From a virus: DNA of 29,153 nt. Shown here one piece after another: positions 15,810-23,455 of the stretch. Under the pieces are notes generated by a model. It had not been told where the DNA came from and did not search any database. It saw only the letters and a program-made list of their open reading frames with translations. Location of the stretch: positions 1-29,153 of IMG/VR virus record IMGVR_UViG_3300022707_000867. The stretch is one strand, 5' to 3'. The translations under genes were made by a program, and so were the position numbers. The stretch's first letter is position 1. Every line of letters begins with the position of its first letter.

Positions 15810-16343
15810 TTATTGTACCTCTATTGTAAAATTATATTCTAAACCGCGAGCCTGAAATGCACCCGCAATATCAACCGCTAGTATTGATGTAACTATATCA
15901 CTATCACTACCAACAGCACTTAACACAATATCAAATTGCGCTCTTTCTTCCCATCCGTTTTCTAATGCTTCAGAAATTGAACGGACTTCAGATCGTCTAG
16001 TTAACCCAATGCCAGCAGTACCAAACAATTCTTGAATAGATTCACGGATAAAACCAATTCTAGCTTTTTCAGCATTATCAATTGATCCATCTCTATAAAA
16101 TCCAATTGAAAACATTAGTTCCCTCATACCTTCAATTGTTTCAGTTAAATCTTCATCGCCTGTATTATTTTTTAATGTTCTTTGTTCCCAACCTAAAGTA
16201 ATATTATTTACAATCGAAACATCAGCATAAGATCCCGTTGGTCTAGGTGCATCTTTTTGTTTAGCTCTAATTGTAAAGTTAGACGTATCTAAAATTAAAT
16301 TAACAGAATCACGTAATAACTTATTAACAGCTTCTTCAACAAT
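15810..16343 (-). CDS. Neck terminator / tail completion protein (LIC_12616-like)
   Basis: 177-aa protein from the ATG at 16343, which forms an ATGA overlap with the preceding gene; an open extension to 16391 exists but would overlap more. Visible pattern: MIVEEAVNKLLRD at the start, PRPTGSYADVSIVNNITLGWEQRT in the middle and a C-terminal YNFTIEVQ strand. The 'P-R-P-x-G-x-Y' element and position immediately before the sheath fit phage neck terminator proteins that cap the tail and join it to the head. Function is from family resemblance and synteny. Confidence 0.68.
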   Translation of the reverse strand: MVEEAVNKLLRDSVNLILDTSNFTIRAKQKDAPRPTGSYADVSIVNNITLGWEQRTLKNNTGDEDLTETIEGMRELMFSIGFYRDGSIDNAEKARIGFIRESIQELFGTAGIGLTRRSEVRSISEALENGWEERAQFDIVLSAVGSDSDIVTSILAVDIAGAFQARGLEYNFTIEVQ

Positions 16344-16696
16344 CATTGATCGCGTACTCCAAACGCCATTGTATGCCCGTATGACTCCCAATTACCAACA
16401 GCTATAATTTTAAATTGTTGACCTTTAAAAGTAACAATATCTGCAATTATGCCGTCTTTATCATTTGTTGTTTGTAATGCTTTTTTAGAAATAAATAGGC
16501 GAGGATTTTTAGATCGTTCACCTTCAGGTAATATTTCTAATTGCTTTGGCGTTGGCTGTTGAACACTTGCCAAAGTATTAAAAAGTACAGGAGTGCCTTT
16601 AACAAATAAACCATCTACAAAAGATCCGGGAGTTCTTTTAACTGCTATTTTTTCAGCAGTGTCACTATCGATTGCTTCTGATACATTAATAGGCAT
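16343..16696 (-). CDS. Head closure / neck protein
   Basis: 117-aa protein: N-terminus MPINVSEAIDSDTAEKIAV, then RTPGSFVDGLFVKGTP and LASVQQPTPKQLEILPEGER, ending GNWESYGHTMAFGVRDQ. The central V-Q-P-T-P-K-Q-L-E-I-L-P-E-G-E-R run is shared by small proteins found next to virion-morphogenesis genes in myoviruses, which act as head-closure (stopper) components. It overlaps the upstream gene by TAATG (16696) and the downstream one by ATGA. Role inferred from position. Confidence 0.62.
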   Translation of the reverse strand: MPINVSEAIDSDTAEKIAVKRTPGSFVDGLFVKGTPVLFNTLASVQQPTPKQLEILPEGERSKNPRLFISKKALQTTNDKDGIIADIVTFKGQQFKIIAVGNWESYGHTMAFGVRDQ

Positions 16697-17151
16697 TAAT
16701 CACCAACCTGGAAAGTTATTGATTGCTGTAAATGGCTTGTATCAACTAATGGATTACCTTCACGATGTTTTAATGGGGGCGTTTTTATATCCCTTATCTT
16801 TTGCTTAACATCTGATTCAACTTGTAAGCCAATTAATGACAATCCCTTTTTAGTATCAATTTTTCCGTCAATAATTTTTTTAGCAACTGTTCTAAATAAC
16901 TTTTTATAAGCCCTACGTTTGTCTTGAACGGTTGATCTTAAAAAACTTCTTTCGGGTACATTACGGGCAGGGCTTCCAAACTCATGAACAGCACCAACCA
17001 TAATAACAGAAGTGCCATCGGGGTAATCATTGCTGCCTTTTGGTAATCCTACCTTTACGGTATCCGGCCCTGTCATCGTTTTAGCTAATTGCTCAATACG
17101 TTTGATACCGTCTATAGGGCTTTTAATTATGCGGGTTTTAGATTTAGTCAT
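16696..17151 (-). CDS. Tail completion / virion morphogenesis protein (HK97 gp10-like)
   Basis: 151-aa basic protein. The hallmark is VGAVHEFGSPARNVPERSFLR (about 52-72), the H-E-F/Y-G-x-P-x-x-x-I/V-P-x-R-P/S-F-L-R core of HK97 gp10-like and Mu gpG-like proteins that finish the head-tail joint. The C-terminus has the usual HREGNPLVDTSHLQQSI segment. It overlaps both neighbours. Assignment to the family is strong, and its stage (tail terminator or connector) is inferred. Confidence 0.8.
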   Translation of the reverse strand: MTKSKTRIIKSPIDGIKRIEQLAKTMTGPDTVKVGLPKGSNDYPDGTSVIMVGAVHEFGSPARNVPERSFLRSTVQDKRRAYKKLFRTVAKKIIDGKIDTKKGLSLIGLQVESDVKQKIRDIKTPPLKHREGNPLVDTSHLQQSITFQVGD

Positions 17152-17543
17152 AATACGTTAGCCACTAATACACCAGCAAAACACATATTACGGGTTAATA
17201 AAAACTGTTGACCGTAAGAAGTGCCACGATAAAAATCATCACCTTCACCCGTGTCTTTAGCAACTACGGCGCGAGTAACAGAAACGCCCCCTGCTGATTT
17301 AGATGATATCGGGCCTGACTTAGAATTGGCATCACCTAGTTCAGTATTAGTACCTGCTGTTAATCTGTGAGCGGCGGCGTATGCTTGAGCAAAATCATAT
17401 TTACCATTCCAACGTAATTCATCAGAACCAACATCAAGCAACACCGCATCATCTAAAAATAATTGTATACGGGCATCTAGAAATTCAGCGATATCTGAAA
17501 ATTCAGGAAATCTAGCTCTAAACGTTGTGATGTCAGTAGCCAT
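17148..17543 (-). CDS. Head-tail adaptor, DUF4054
   Basis: 131-aa helical protein from the ATG at 17543 (TAATG overlap; the reading frame remains open upstream to 17594 but the DUF4054 homology-like part begins at MATDITTFRARFPEF). Typical elements: FRARFPEFSDI, ARIQLFLDDAV, W-N-G-K-Y-D-F-A-Q-A-Y-A-A-A-H and G-P-I-S-S-K-S-A-G-G-V-S-V-T-R. These match DUF4054 connectors, helical-bundle proteins that dock below the portal. Confidence 0.82.
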   Translation of the reverse strand: MATDITTFRARFPEFSDIAEFLDARIQLFLDDAVLLDVGSDELRWNGKYDFAQAYAAAHRLTAGTNTELGDANSKSGPISSKSAGGVSVTRAVVAKDTGEGDDFYRGTSYGQQFLLTRNMCFAGVLVANVL

Positions 17544-17992
17544 TACTTTGTGTATCTCCAAATTAAAACAGCTGCTACAATCCCAAAAACCCATTTAATA
17601 ACAGGTTCCATCACGCCCTTTTTACCGATGATCCTATCTTTGGTTGATTCTAATTGATCTATTTTTTTGTTTACTTTTTCAATTTCAGCATGCACATCTT
17701 TTTTAATTTCTTTTAAATCAGTATGCATATCTTTTCTAAACGTACTAACGTCTTTTTGAACATGAGATATTAGGCGCTCAACTGAAGAACGATCACCATA
17801 ATTAGCTTGCCACAATTCAGACTCTCTTAATCGTTTGCCGTGGCTATCCAATCTAAGCCCGTATCGATCTAAAACTTCATCATGATTTTTCACTCGTTCT
17901 TCAAGCCTAACCACCTTATCTAATTTAGATTCAATACCACTGAGCCGCCCCGAAATGTCGTCAAGGACTTTGTATATCCTTGCTACATCCAT
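17543..17992 (-). CDS. Tail-anchored coiled-coil protein of unknown function
   Basis: 149-aa protein from the ATG at 17992 (AAGGGG 10 nt upstream). A GTG at 18028 with AAAGGG 7 nt upstream would add 12 residues; both are possible. Nearly the whole protein is heptad-like coiled coil rich in E, K, D and R, and it ends in one membrane segment, VIKWVFGIVAAVLIW, with a short YTK tail. This build resembles XhlA-type or other C-terminally anchored coiled-coil proteins. It is the first gene after the capsid terminator, placed among connector genes where a membrane protein is unexpected. No family is recognised; lysis, superinfection or assembly roles are all open. Confidence 0.7.
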   Translation of the reverse strand: MDVARIYKVLDDISGRLSGIESKLDKVVRLEERVKNHDEVLDRYGLRLDSHGKRLRESELWQANYGDRSSVERLISHVQKDVSTFRKDMHTDLKEIKKDVHAEIEKVNKKIDQLESTKDRIIGKKGVMEPVIKWVFGIVAAVLIWRYTK

Positions 17993-18085
17993 ATCAGATA
18001 CACCCCTTATATTGGTCTTAGCTTCCACGGCATTACCCTTTAATTATTCTTTTAAATTACCTACTAGTTTCTAATAAATAATTTA

Positions 18086-18117
18086 AAAGAACCTCAACGG
18101 TTAAATTGAGGTTCTTT
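18086..18117 (-). terminator. Intrinsic terminator after capsid genes
   Basis: Perfect 12-bp stem (18086-18097 with 18106-18117) and 8-nt loop. On the minus strand the stem runs AAAGAACCTCAA / TTGAGGTTCTTT and continues into TTTTAAATTATT. It lies just after the last capsid-unit gene, which stops at 18140. On the plus strand the following bases (AGTTACG) give no T-run, so the direction is minus. Confidence 0.85.
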
Positions 18118-18139
18118 AGTTACGTTACTTTATCAAAAT

Positions 18140-18442
18140 TTACTTGTCTTTTTTCGCCTTTGTCGGAGGCGGTGTAGCTTTGGATTTTGATTTAGTATCT
18201 GGTTCTATTTCAAGTTCCATTTCATCGTAATCATCACCAAATGAGATTTTATTCTCATCTACTAAAGATTGAAGGTAAGGATCGGTTTTACGCTTCTTAC
18301 CTTCGCCCCTAAAAAAATGACTCCAATGATCATCATCAACAGCATTAAATCCAGGTGCAATTCTTACTGTTACACGATGCCCGTTTTCACTCATACATTT
18401 TAAATTGTATTGTCGAGCGGTTTTATTAAGTACTCCGGCCAT
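18140..18442 (-). CDS. Small protein with basic C-terminal tail, unknown
   Basis: 100-aa protein following the major capsid gene by 4 nt. N-terminal two thirds: TARQYNLKCMSENGHRVTVR and an IAPGFNAVDDDHWSHFF stretch, then an acidic patch (DDYDEMELEIEP) and a Lys/Pro-rich tail (KSKSKATPPPTKAKKDK). It could be a head-associated or capsid-stabilising protein judging from location, but I do not recognise a family. The charged tail could bind DNA or the inner capsid surface. GGGG lies about 10 nt before the ATG. Confidence 0.68.
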   Translation of the reverse strand: MAGVLNKTARQYNLKCMSENGHRVTVRIAPGFNAVDDDHWSHFFRGEGKKRKTDPYLQSLVDENKISFGDDYDEMELEIEPDTKSKSKATPPPTKAKKDK

Positions 18443-18446
18443 GACC

Positions 18447-19487
18447 TTAAATCCCCGTTACAATGTTTAAAGAAAGTGGATAGTAAATGTTCAATCCACC
18501 AAGGCGCGATCTACCTGGAATAATAAATTCTAAATTCTTAAGCTGAACAGGTAACATTTCAAGTTCAACAGGAATTTCTAATTGCAATTTATCCGGGTTA
18601 CGATCATAAAACACCATCGCGTCAGTAGACAGTTCAGGATTGTTAACCGCCGCACATTCATTAACAGGGATGATATCTTCAATACTATTTATATAAGGGC
18701 TATTTTGCACAATATACATCGCAATAGTAGTGTCACTGTTAGCTGAACGTGGCGTAGACATAATGAAAGACCACTGGTTAGGTGGAAGCATCAAGGTGTT
18801 ACCCTGTTCAACCATCTTAGTAGTTTCAAAAATATCAGCAAAACCGTCATTAATATCAAATAAAATTTGATCAGGTGTTTTGTTAACAAATTCAGTACCT
18901 GCCCCAGGGTCAACAGCTGCCCCGGTTGGAATATTAGGATTATCAAATAGCCCGCCTAGACCAGATTCAGCATCACCGAAAAATGCAACATCATTAACAA
19001 CTTGCTCGTTAGATCGTCTTGCCGCATTTGCACGGCGTTGATCCAATGGGAAACCTGTTAACTGAGCCGCTTGAATTTCATCGAGATTATAACCATAAGA
19101 AATACCAACTGAACGTACAGGGATCGTTGTTTCTTTACCTGCAATATCAGCACGTGGTAAATCATCAGCATAAGCATTGATAATTTTAGCAGCGCCCGCT
19201 TGATCATAAGTACGATATGTAATTGAAGTAACACCAATACCACCATCATTTGAAACTGGAAATAATTGACGCGCCTTTAATTCGGCATAACGTACATCAT
19301 AACTTTTAGCTTTAATATGCTCTAATTGACGTTGAAAGAATACAGCCCCATCAGCATCAAGATGCATATCGTTTAGGGCACGAGTGATCGCGCCATCTAA
19401 TGTGAGTTTTGTTGTGCCTTGTATAACGGTAGCCATAAGCCCGTCAAGAGTAACAACAGAACCATCGCGAAGTTTAAAATTTTTCAT
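18447..19487 (-). CDS. Major capsid protein (DUF2184)
   Basis: 346-aa HK97-fold-type capsid subunit. The DUF2184 pattern is clear: LEHIKAKSYDVRYAELKARQ, then FPVSNDGGIGVTSITYRTYD, PVRSVGISYGYNLDEIQAAQ and RRSNEQVVNDVAFFGD. The second half has the QWSFIMSTPRSANSDTT segment and ends RLGGLNIYYPLSLNI. GAGG lies 9 nt before the ATG. It forms a unit with the protease-scaffold and cement genes upstream. No cleavage site is evident from the sequence alone. Confidence 0.9.
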   Translation of the reverse strand: MKNFKLRDGSVVTLDGLMATVIQGTTKLTLDGAITRALNDMHLDADGAVFFQRQLEHIKAKSYDVRYAELKARQLFPVSNDGGIGVTSITYRTYDQAGAAKIINAYADDLPRADIAGKETTIPVRSVGISYGYNLDEIQAAQLTGFPLDQRRANAARRSNEQVVNDVAFFGDAESGLGGLFDNPNIPTGAAVDPGAGTEFVNKTPDQILFDINDGFADIFETTKMVEQGNTLMLPPNQWSFIMSTPRSANSDTTIAMYIVQNSPYINSIEDIIPVNECAAVNNPELSTDAMVFYDRNPDKLQLEIPVELEMLPVQLKNLEFIIPGRSRLGGLNIYYPLSLNIVTGI

Positions 19488-19500
19488 CTGTTATATCCTC

Positions 19501-19989
19501 TTATGTTCCGGCTGTGATTTTGTCAGGATTTCTAACTCGCAACACAGCTAATTCACCAGCCGCCGCAGTTGAGTCAAAAAAGAAATCGTCAAGACCTGTT
19601 TCACCTACGCCCACTGGTGCACCCGAATCTATAACCCCTGTTGCTTCAACGAAATTAGCCGGATCACCAGGAACACAACCAGTCGGGCAAACAACCCAAA
19701 TGTAACCGTTTCGCATGATGGCGGCTGTGTCTTTTTCGTCATATTTAATTGCGCCAGTATTCGCAGCACCTTCTTGATCAAGAGCGCGAACCGTGACACC
19801 TAAAATGCCAGTAGTACCACCGATAACCGCTTGCTTATCTTTATCAGTACCACGACTAACAATGACACCAAAGCCGACACCAGCAACACCTTCAATGGAA
19901 CGTGAGATAACATTGCGCGGCGCTAAGTCAACAATTAAACCCGCATACGCGATAGGCTGTAAAATTGTATATGAAGTTTGGGCAACCAT
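19501..19989 (-). CDS. Capsid cement/decoration protein (gp24-like)
   Basis: 162-aa Gly/Ala/Val-rich beta protein beginning MVAQTSYTILQPIAYAGLIVD. Motifs GVGFGVIVSRGTDKD, GTTGILGVTVR and a late GELAVLRVRNP are those of structural cement proteins that sit at capsid threefold or quasi-threefold points. It overlaps the protease-scaffold gene by TAATG and is followed 13 nt later by the capsid gene: protease-scaffold, cement, capsid is a common head order. Confidence 0.78.
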   Translation of the reverse strand: MVAQTSYTILQPIAYAGLIVDLAPRNVISRSIEGVAGVGFGVIVSRGTDKDKQAVIGGTTGILGVTVRALDQEGAANTGAIKYDEKDTAAIMRNGYIWVVCPTGCVPGDPANFVEATGVIDSGAPVGVGETGLDDFFFDSTAAAGELAVLRVRNPDKITAGT

Positions 19990-20576
19990 TATTTATTCCC
20001 CTTTGGTTTCCAAGCGTTCTGACTATCGTTCATCATTTTTTCACGAGCAATAACAGATTCAGGACGGTTGTCATCACCTTTGTCAATTACTTTTTTCTTT
20101 ACCAAATCAGTAAAAGCATTGTCAAGATGATGCTGTGAGTTATCTGAATCTTCAGTTAACATATCAAAACGTACACTGATGTAATCAGCTGATTTTGAAT
20201 CTAATTGAAGTTCAGGACATTTAAGAGCAACAACTTCTTTCATTAATGTTGCAGCATCTTTACCTTTCCATTCGATTTGTGGACAAACTTTTCTAACCAT
20301 ATCAACAACGGCCAAACGATCAGCAATCAACTTATCAAGTGAATCAGTATTAGGGATTTTTGAAGTGGCATCATCAAGCTTGGCTTTCAAAGAGTCTTCT
20401 GTTTTAGCCGCTTTCTTTTCGGCTTCTTCAGCATCCTCTTTTTTCTTTTTAGCTTTCAAAATTTCTTCTTCGGTTTCATGTTCAGCATCTTTTACTCGTG
20501 CTTGCAGTTTTCTAACCGCCTGAGCAGCTTGATCAGATACTTCGTAATCAACCGCGTCAATAGTAATGTTACCCAT
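19989..20576 (-). CDS. Possible nested scaffold product (internal start)
   Basis: In-frame ATG at codon 189 of the protease-scaffold gene, preceded by AAGGA about 10 nt upstream (minus strand, around 20587-20591). It would give a 195-aa protein, MGNITIDAVDYEVSDQAAQAV onward, carrying the entire coiled coil without the protease. The lambda C/Nu3 and similar genes use this arrangement to make extra scaffold. The start falls exactly in the linker between the two domains. Expression is a prediction; the ribosome binding site is fair, not strong. Confidence 0.4.
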   Translation of the reverse strand: MGNITIDAVDYEVSDQAAQAVRKLQARVKDAEHETEEEILKAKKKKEDAEEAEKKAAKTEDSLKAKLDDATSKIPNTDSLDKLIADRLAVVDMVRKVCPQIEWKGKDAATLMKEVVALKCPELQLDSKSADYISVRFDMLTEDSDNSQHHLDNAFTDLVKKKVIDKGDDNRPESVIAREKMMNDSQNAWKPKGNK

Positions 20577-21140
20577 TGGCTTAGTTTCCTTTTTTGGTGG
20601 TAAATTATCAGCCACCCTGCAAGCAGATCCAGCGCGGCCACGCTCGACAATCGCAATGTGATTGCCTTTGATGTTTCTCTGAATAGCATCAAATTTTAAA
20701 CCATTCGGAGTAACTCCTGATACCCATTCAATATCCGCTGTGTACCCGTTAGAAAGTTCTACTTTTCCGCTTTCTATTTTGGCAATTGTATCAGCGTCTA
20801 TTACATGGAGAATTGTTTTTACTTTGTCACCATCACGGGTAACTTCTGGCCCTGAATGACCTACAGAAAACTTCTTAGAATTTTTGGCAGTGACTAACTC
20901 AGGGGGGTGATTATCGGTGACGGGTTTGTTAGCAAAAGAGGATAACGACTCTTCAGAAAATACTTCTTCTTCAGGTCTAAATACATGGATTACATCACCG
21001 GGTTCCCGATCAGTTAATCCCATTTCAACGGCTAGATATGATTGAATACCAACACGCGAAATATGTGCAGGGACTTCTAAAAATCCTTCATCAGTGTATT
21101 TTCGTTGAGAGGTAATATCAAGACGGTCTTTAAGGAACAT
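19989..21140 (-). CDS. Prohead protease (DUF2213) fused to scaffold
   Basis: 383 aa in two parts. Residues 1-178 form a DUF2213 prohead-protease-like domain: NKPVTDNHPPE (71-81, His78 as probable catalytic His), VELSNGYTADIEW (127-139, Ser130 as probable nucleophile) and NHIAIVERGRAG (160-171). Residues about 205-265 are a long Lys/Glu/Ala coiled coil (KKKKEDAEEAEKKAAK), as in scaffolding proteins, followed by a charged tail. Protease and scaffold in one chain is known for head modules of this kind. AAGGG lies 7 nt before the ATG, inside a small hairpin. A nested start for the scaffold half is proposed separately. Confidence 0.82.
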   Translation of the reverse strand: MFLKDRLDITSQRKYTDEGFLEVPAHISRVGIQSYLAVEMGLTDREPGDVIHVFRPEEEVFSEESLSSFANKPVTDNHPPELVTAKNSKKFSVGHSGPEVTRDGDKVKTILHVIDADTIAKIESGKVELSNGYTADIEWVSGVTPNGLKFDAIQRNIKGNHIAIVERGRAGSACRVADNLPPKKETKPMGNITIDAVDYEVSDQAAQAVRKLQARVKDAEHETEEEILKAKKKKEDAEEAEKKAAKTEDSLKAKLDDATSKIPNTDSLDKLIADRLAVVDMVRKVCPQIEWKGKDAATLMKEVVALKCPELQLDSKSADYISVRFDMLTEDSDNSQHHLDNAFTDLVKKKVIDKGDDNRPESVIAREKMMNDSQNAWKPKGNK

Positions 21141-21147
21141 TGGCTAA

Positions 21148-21164
21148 CCCTTAAGCAATAAGGG
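21148..21164 (-). promoter_or_regulatory. Hairpin sequestering the protease-scaffold ribosome binding site
   Basis: Minus strand CCCTTA-TTGCT-TAAGGG, 6-bp perfect stem with 5-nt loop. The 3' arm contains the AAGGG that serves as Shine-Dalgarno for the ATG at 21140 (7 nt away). It could damp translation of the protease. The stem is short, so the effect may be small. Confidence 0.5.
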
Positions 21165-21191
21165 CTAATATAATTGAAACCTAATATAAAA

Positions 21192-21220
21192 ACAATAGCT
21201 TAACACTAAATAATGGTCAA
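21192..21220 (-). promoter_or_regulatory. Candidate sigma70-type promoter for capsid unit
   Basis: Minus strand TTGACC (21220-21215), 17-nt spacer, TATTGT (21197-21192); transcript would start near 21185, about 45 nt before the protease-scaffold ATG. The -35 region lies in one arm of an imperfect 15-bp inverted repeat (21205-21219 with 21283-21297, 13 of 15 matching), a possible operator. With the terminator at 18086 this would bound a four-gene capsid unit. The rest of the 165-nt gap shows no coding frame. Confidence 0.45.
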
Positions 21221-21305
21221 AGTAGCCAAATACAGGTACATAACCCCACTATTTAGCCCCGTATGCCTACTAATAGTGTAACTGACCACTGTTTAGTCAA
21301 TTACA

Positions 21306-22112
21306 TTAGACGTTGATTATAGGCTGAGCCACACACCGACATTGGATATCTTGCCCAGGGTGGCCTGTATCCTTCGGGGGAGAGTCCCATCTAAACGTTC
21401 TACCGTTCTTGCTTCTATGGTTATCCCTTACCCTTTCATCGCCAGCGGTGCGCCACACGTATTCCGTGACGCCTAAATTTTGTTGTCTCTGTTGGCTCAG
21501 TGCAGAATTTAATTTTGAAGACTGATCACGGGCAATTAATTTAGCTCTTTTAGCGGTCACTTTGCCGATGCGCTGAATTTCTTTAATCATTGACCCGGCA
21601 GTATTACCTTGTGTGGTTCCTGTAAAAACTAACGTTTCAATTTTCTTAAAATATTCATCAGGAATAGATTTAATCAGCCCTACATTTTCACGAGTCGTAG
21701 CAACTAAAATATCTTCTAACCCTTCGTTCTGAATGATGGTTGAAAGGTCAACACCAATAGCACTTTCAATAGCCGAATAGAACCGCTGTTTATTAGCATT
21801 ATTTGCACCACTAACAAAGGTATCAGAAACCGATCTAGCTTCAACAGCAATACCAATGTACCCCCGTCTAAGATTATCAAAAACTTCTTCTAACGTTCTC
21901 GCATAAGCATCATTAACATATTCAGGTTCAAACGATCTGAGTACAGGAATTATATTAGTATTGATATCATTCTTAAGACGTTTTACCAACCTTTCTAAAG
22001 ATTTTCTGTAACGCACTTCCGGGTTTTTCGGGGTCTTCACCGGGCGCGCTTTTCGTGTTCTCTTCTTCGATTTCTTCATTCTCAAAGTTGTTGGGATCGG
22101 TATCAAAGCCAT
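21306..22112 (-). CDS. MuF-like minor head protein (SPP1 gp7 group)
   Basis: 268-aa minor head protein bound near the portal. The C-terminal MuF core is clear: AKLIARDQSSKLNSALSQQR, then VTEYVWRTAGDERVRDNH, RTFRWDSPP and GHPGQDIQCRCVAQPI with the C-R-C motif. The N-terminus is highly basic (KKSKKRTRKARPVK). Start chosen at 22112, which has GAGGA 8 nt upstream; this gives a 140-nt overlap with the portal gene in another frame. An internal ATG at 22079 lacks a clear ribosome binding site. It may carry signals for packaging or be injected with DNA, as described for some relatives. Confidence 0.88.
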   Translation of the reverse strand: MALIPIPTTLRMKKSKKRTRKARPVKTPKNPEVRYRKSLERLVKRLKNDINTNIIPVLRSFEPEYVNDAYARTLEEVFDNLRRGYIGIAVEARSVSDTFVSGANNANKQRFYSAIESAIGVDLSTIIQNEGLEDILVATTRENVGLIKSIPDEYFKKIETLVFTGTTQGNTAGSMIKEIQRIGKVTAKRAKLIARDQSSKLNSALSQQRQQNLGVTEYVWRTAGDERVRDNHRSKNGRTFRWDSPPKDTGHPGQDIQCRCVAQPIINV

Positions 22113-23442
22113 CTTCTAAATCCTCTAATTCATCAATATGGTCATCGGTTATATTGGTATACGTTCCGGTTTGTTTTAATTCTTTAGCAACAATAACTTC
22201 AGTAACAACATCATTAGTTAAATAAATTTGATCACGTTGGGCGTTAGTGAAAGCAATTTCAGATTCTTCTTTTGGTGTCATCTGGAACAGAGAATTAAAT
22301 TTATAACTATAGTCATCGTCTTCAGGTAAACCTAAACTTCTAACCATTATCTGATCAAAGTTATCTAACTTGGGTTTGTATTCTTTCTTCTGATCAGAAC
22401 TTATTTTGTCATAATAATTTTTTAAATCACCTTCACCCGTTGCATTTAAACCCTGGGGTGCTGTGCCTAAAAAACGGGTTGCAGGAACATCAGCAGCTGA
22501 TGCTAGAATTTGTCCATACTTATCTATTAAATCGGGTAGTCCTGTAAAACTATTAGTTTTCTGATCAAAATCTTCTTCTTTATCTAACAGCAACATATTG
22601 TTAAAGCTTTTAAATAACTTAGCTAGTGTAAATCTTTTTCTTAATAAGCTTTCACCTTCAGGCGTTTGAAGATAGGTCATTAGCCCTTTAATTTTCATAA
22701 CATCAACAGTCGATTCATAGATCATACTTGCCGCGCCATTTGTTGCAGTAACAAAATTGGTTAGCGTTTCATATAATCGATCTAGTACTGAATCTGAAAA
22801 ATAATTATTTCTTCTGAATTCCTCAAAAGGCAGCAACACACCATCAAATCGAATAACCCTAGTATGGTGAATAACAACAGAGGTTTCATTAATACGGTAA
22901 CTTTCAGGAAAACCAAAATTAGGATCAAGCGGATTAGCAATAATTTGAACATCAGCGTGATTCAAACGATGGCGATCTATTACTTTAATATGCCGTAATC
23001 CACCCGGTTTAATTCTATCAATTTCTAAAGGCTCATTCGGTTGACCTCCGTCATCAATAGACATCACTATAAAAGCAGTGCCGTATAACCTGGCCCATTT
23101 GTGCGCTAGATTAAAAGCAGTTGATAGCATTAATCGATCTTCTTCAGCAACTAATTGCTTGACTATTTCGGGTTCAATGTCACCGTTAAAATCACGCCAT
23201 TCGCGGGTCATATCATTAGGGATAATATCAACGACTTTACCCGCTACCCAATCGGTACGATATAATGAATTAAGTTCTTCTTGATTACCCGTAGCTGATA
23301 AACGTTTAGCATTAACAAAACGTGAAGCATTACGTTTATCTTGAGCAGTGCCTAATTCAGCAATAAGATTTTCTAAACCATCTTTTAATTCATACTCTTC
23401 ATCAATATGAATCTTTGCTTTTTCTAATGTGTGAACGGTCAT
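21973..23442 (-). CDS. Portal protein (DUF1073 family)
   Basis: 489-aa dodecameric portal through which DNA enters the head. DUF1073 landmarks: LYRTDWVAGKVVDIIPNDMT (about 60-80), W-A-R-L-Y-G-T-A-F-I-V-M, IKVIDRHRLNH, and the late P-A-T-R-F-L-G-T-A-P-Q-G-L-N-A-T-G-E-G-D element followed by NYYDKISSDQKKEYKPKL. The last 50 residues are strongly acidic then basic, and overlap the MuF gene for 140 nt. AAAAGG lies 9 nt before the ATG. Databases sometimes name this family after the anti-CBASS protein Acb1; the context here is portal. Confidence 0.9.
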   Translation of the reverse strand: MTVHTLEKAKIHIDEEYELKDGLENLIAELGTAQDKRNASRFVNAKRLSATGNQEELNSLYRTDWVAGKVVDIIPNDMTREWRDFNGDIEPEIVKQLVAEEDRLMLSTAFNLAHKWARLYGTAFIVMSIDDGGQPNEPLEIDRIKPGGLRHIKVIDRHRLNHADVQIIANPLDPNFGFPESYRINETSVVIHHTRVIRFDGVLLPFEEFRRNNYFSDSVLDRLYETLTNFVTATNGAASMIYESTVDVMKIKGLMTYLQTPEGESLLRKRFTLAKLFKSFNNMLLLDKEEDFDQKTNSFTGLPDLIDKYGQILASAADVPATRFLGTAPQGLNATGEGDLKNYYDKISSDQKKEYKPKLDNFDQIMVRSLGLPEDDDYSYKFNSLFQMTPKEESEIAFTNAQRDQIYLTNDVVTEVIVAKELKQTGTYTNITDDHIDELEDLEDGFDTDPNNFENEEIEEENTKSAPGEDPEKPGSALQKIFRKVGKTS

Positions 23443-23455
23443 TATTTTTTACCTT

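Noticed and set aside
18029-18085. Promoter for the connector/tail genes just after the capsid terminator
   Set aside because: The stretch is AT-rich and offers several poor -10-like hexamers, but no convincing -35/-10 pair with normal spacing.
21973-23442. Reading the DUF1073 protein as an anti-CBASS Acb1 defence-evasion protein
   Set aside because: The name is attached to this family through one member; here length, synteny with terminase and MuF genes, and missing phosphodiesterase-type motifs all point to the portal.
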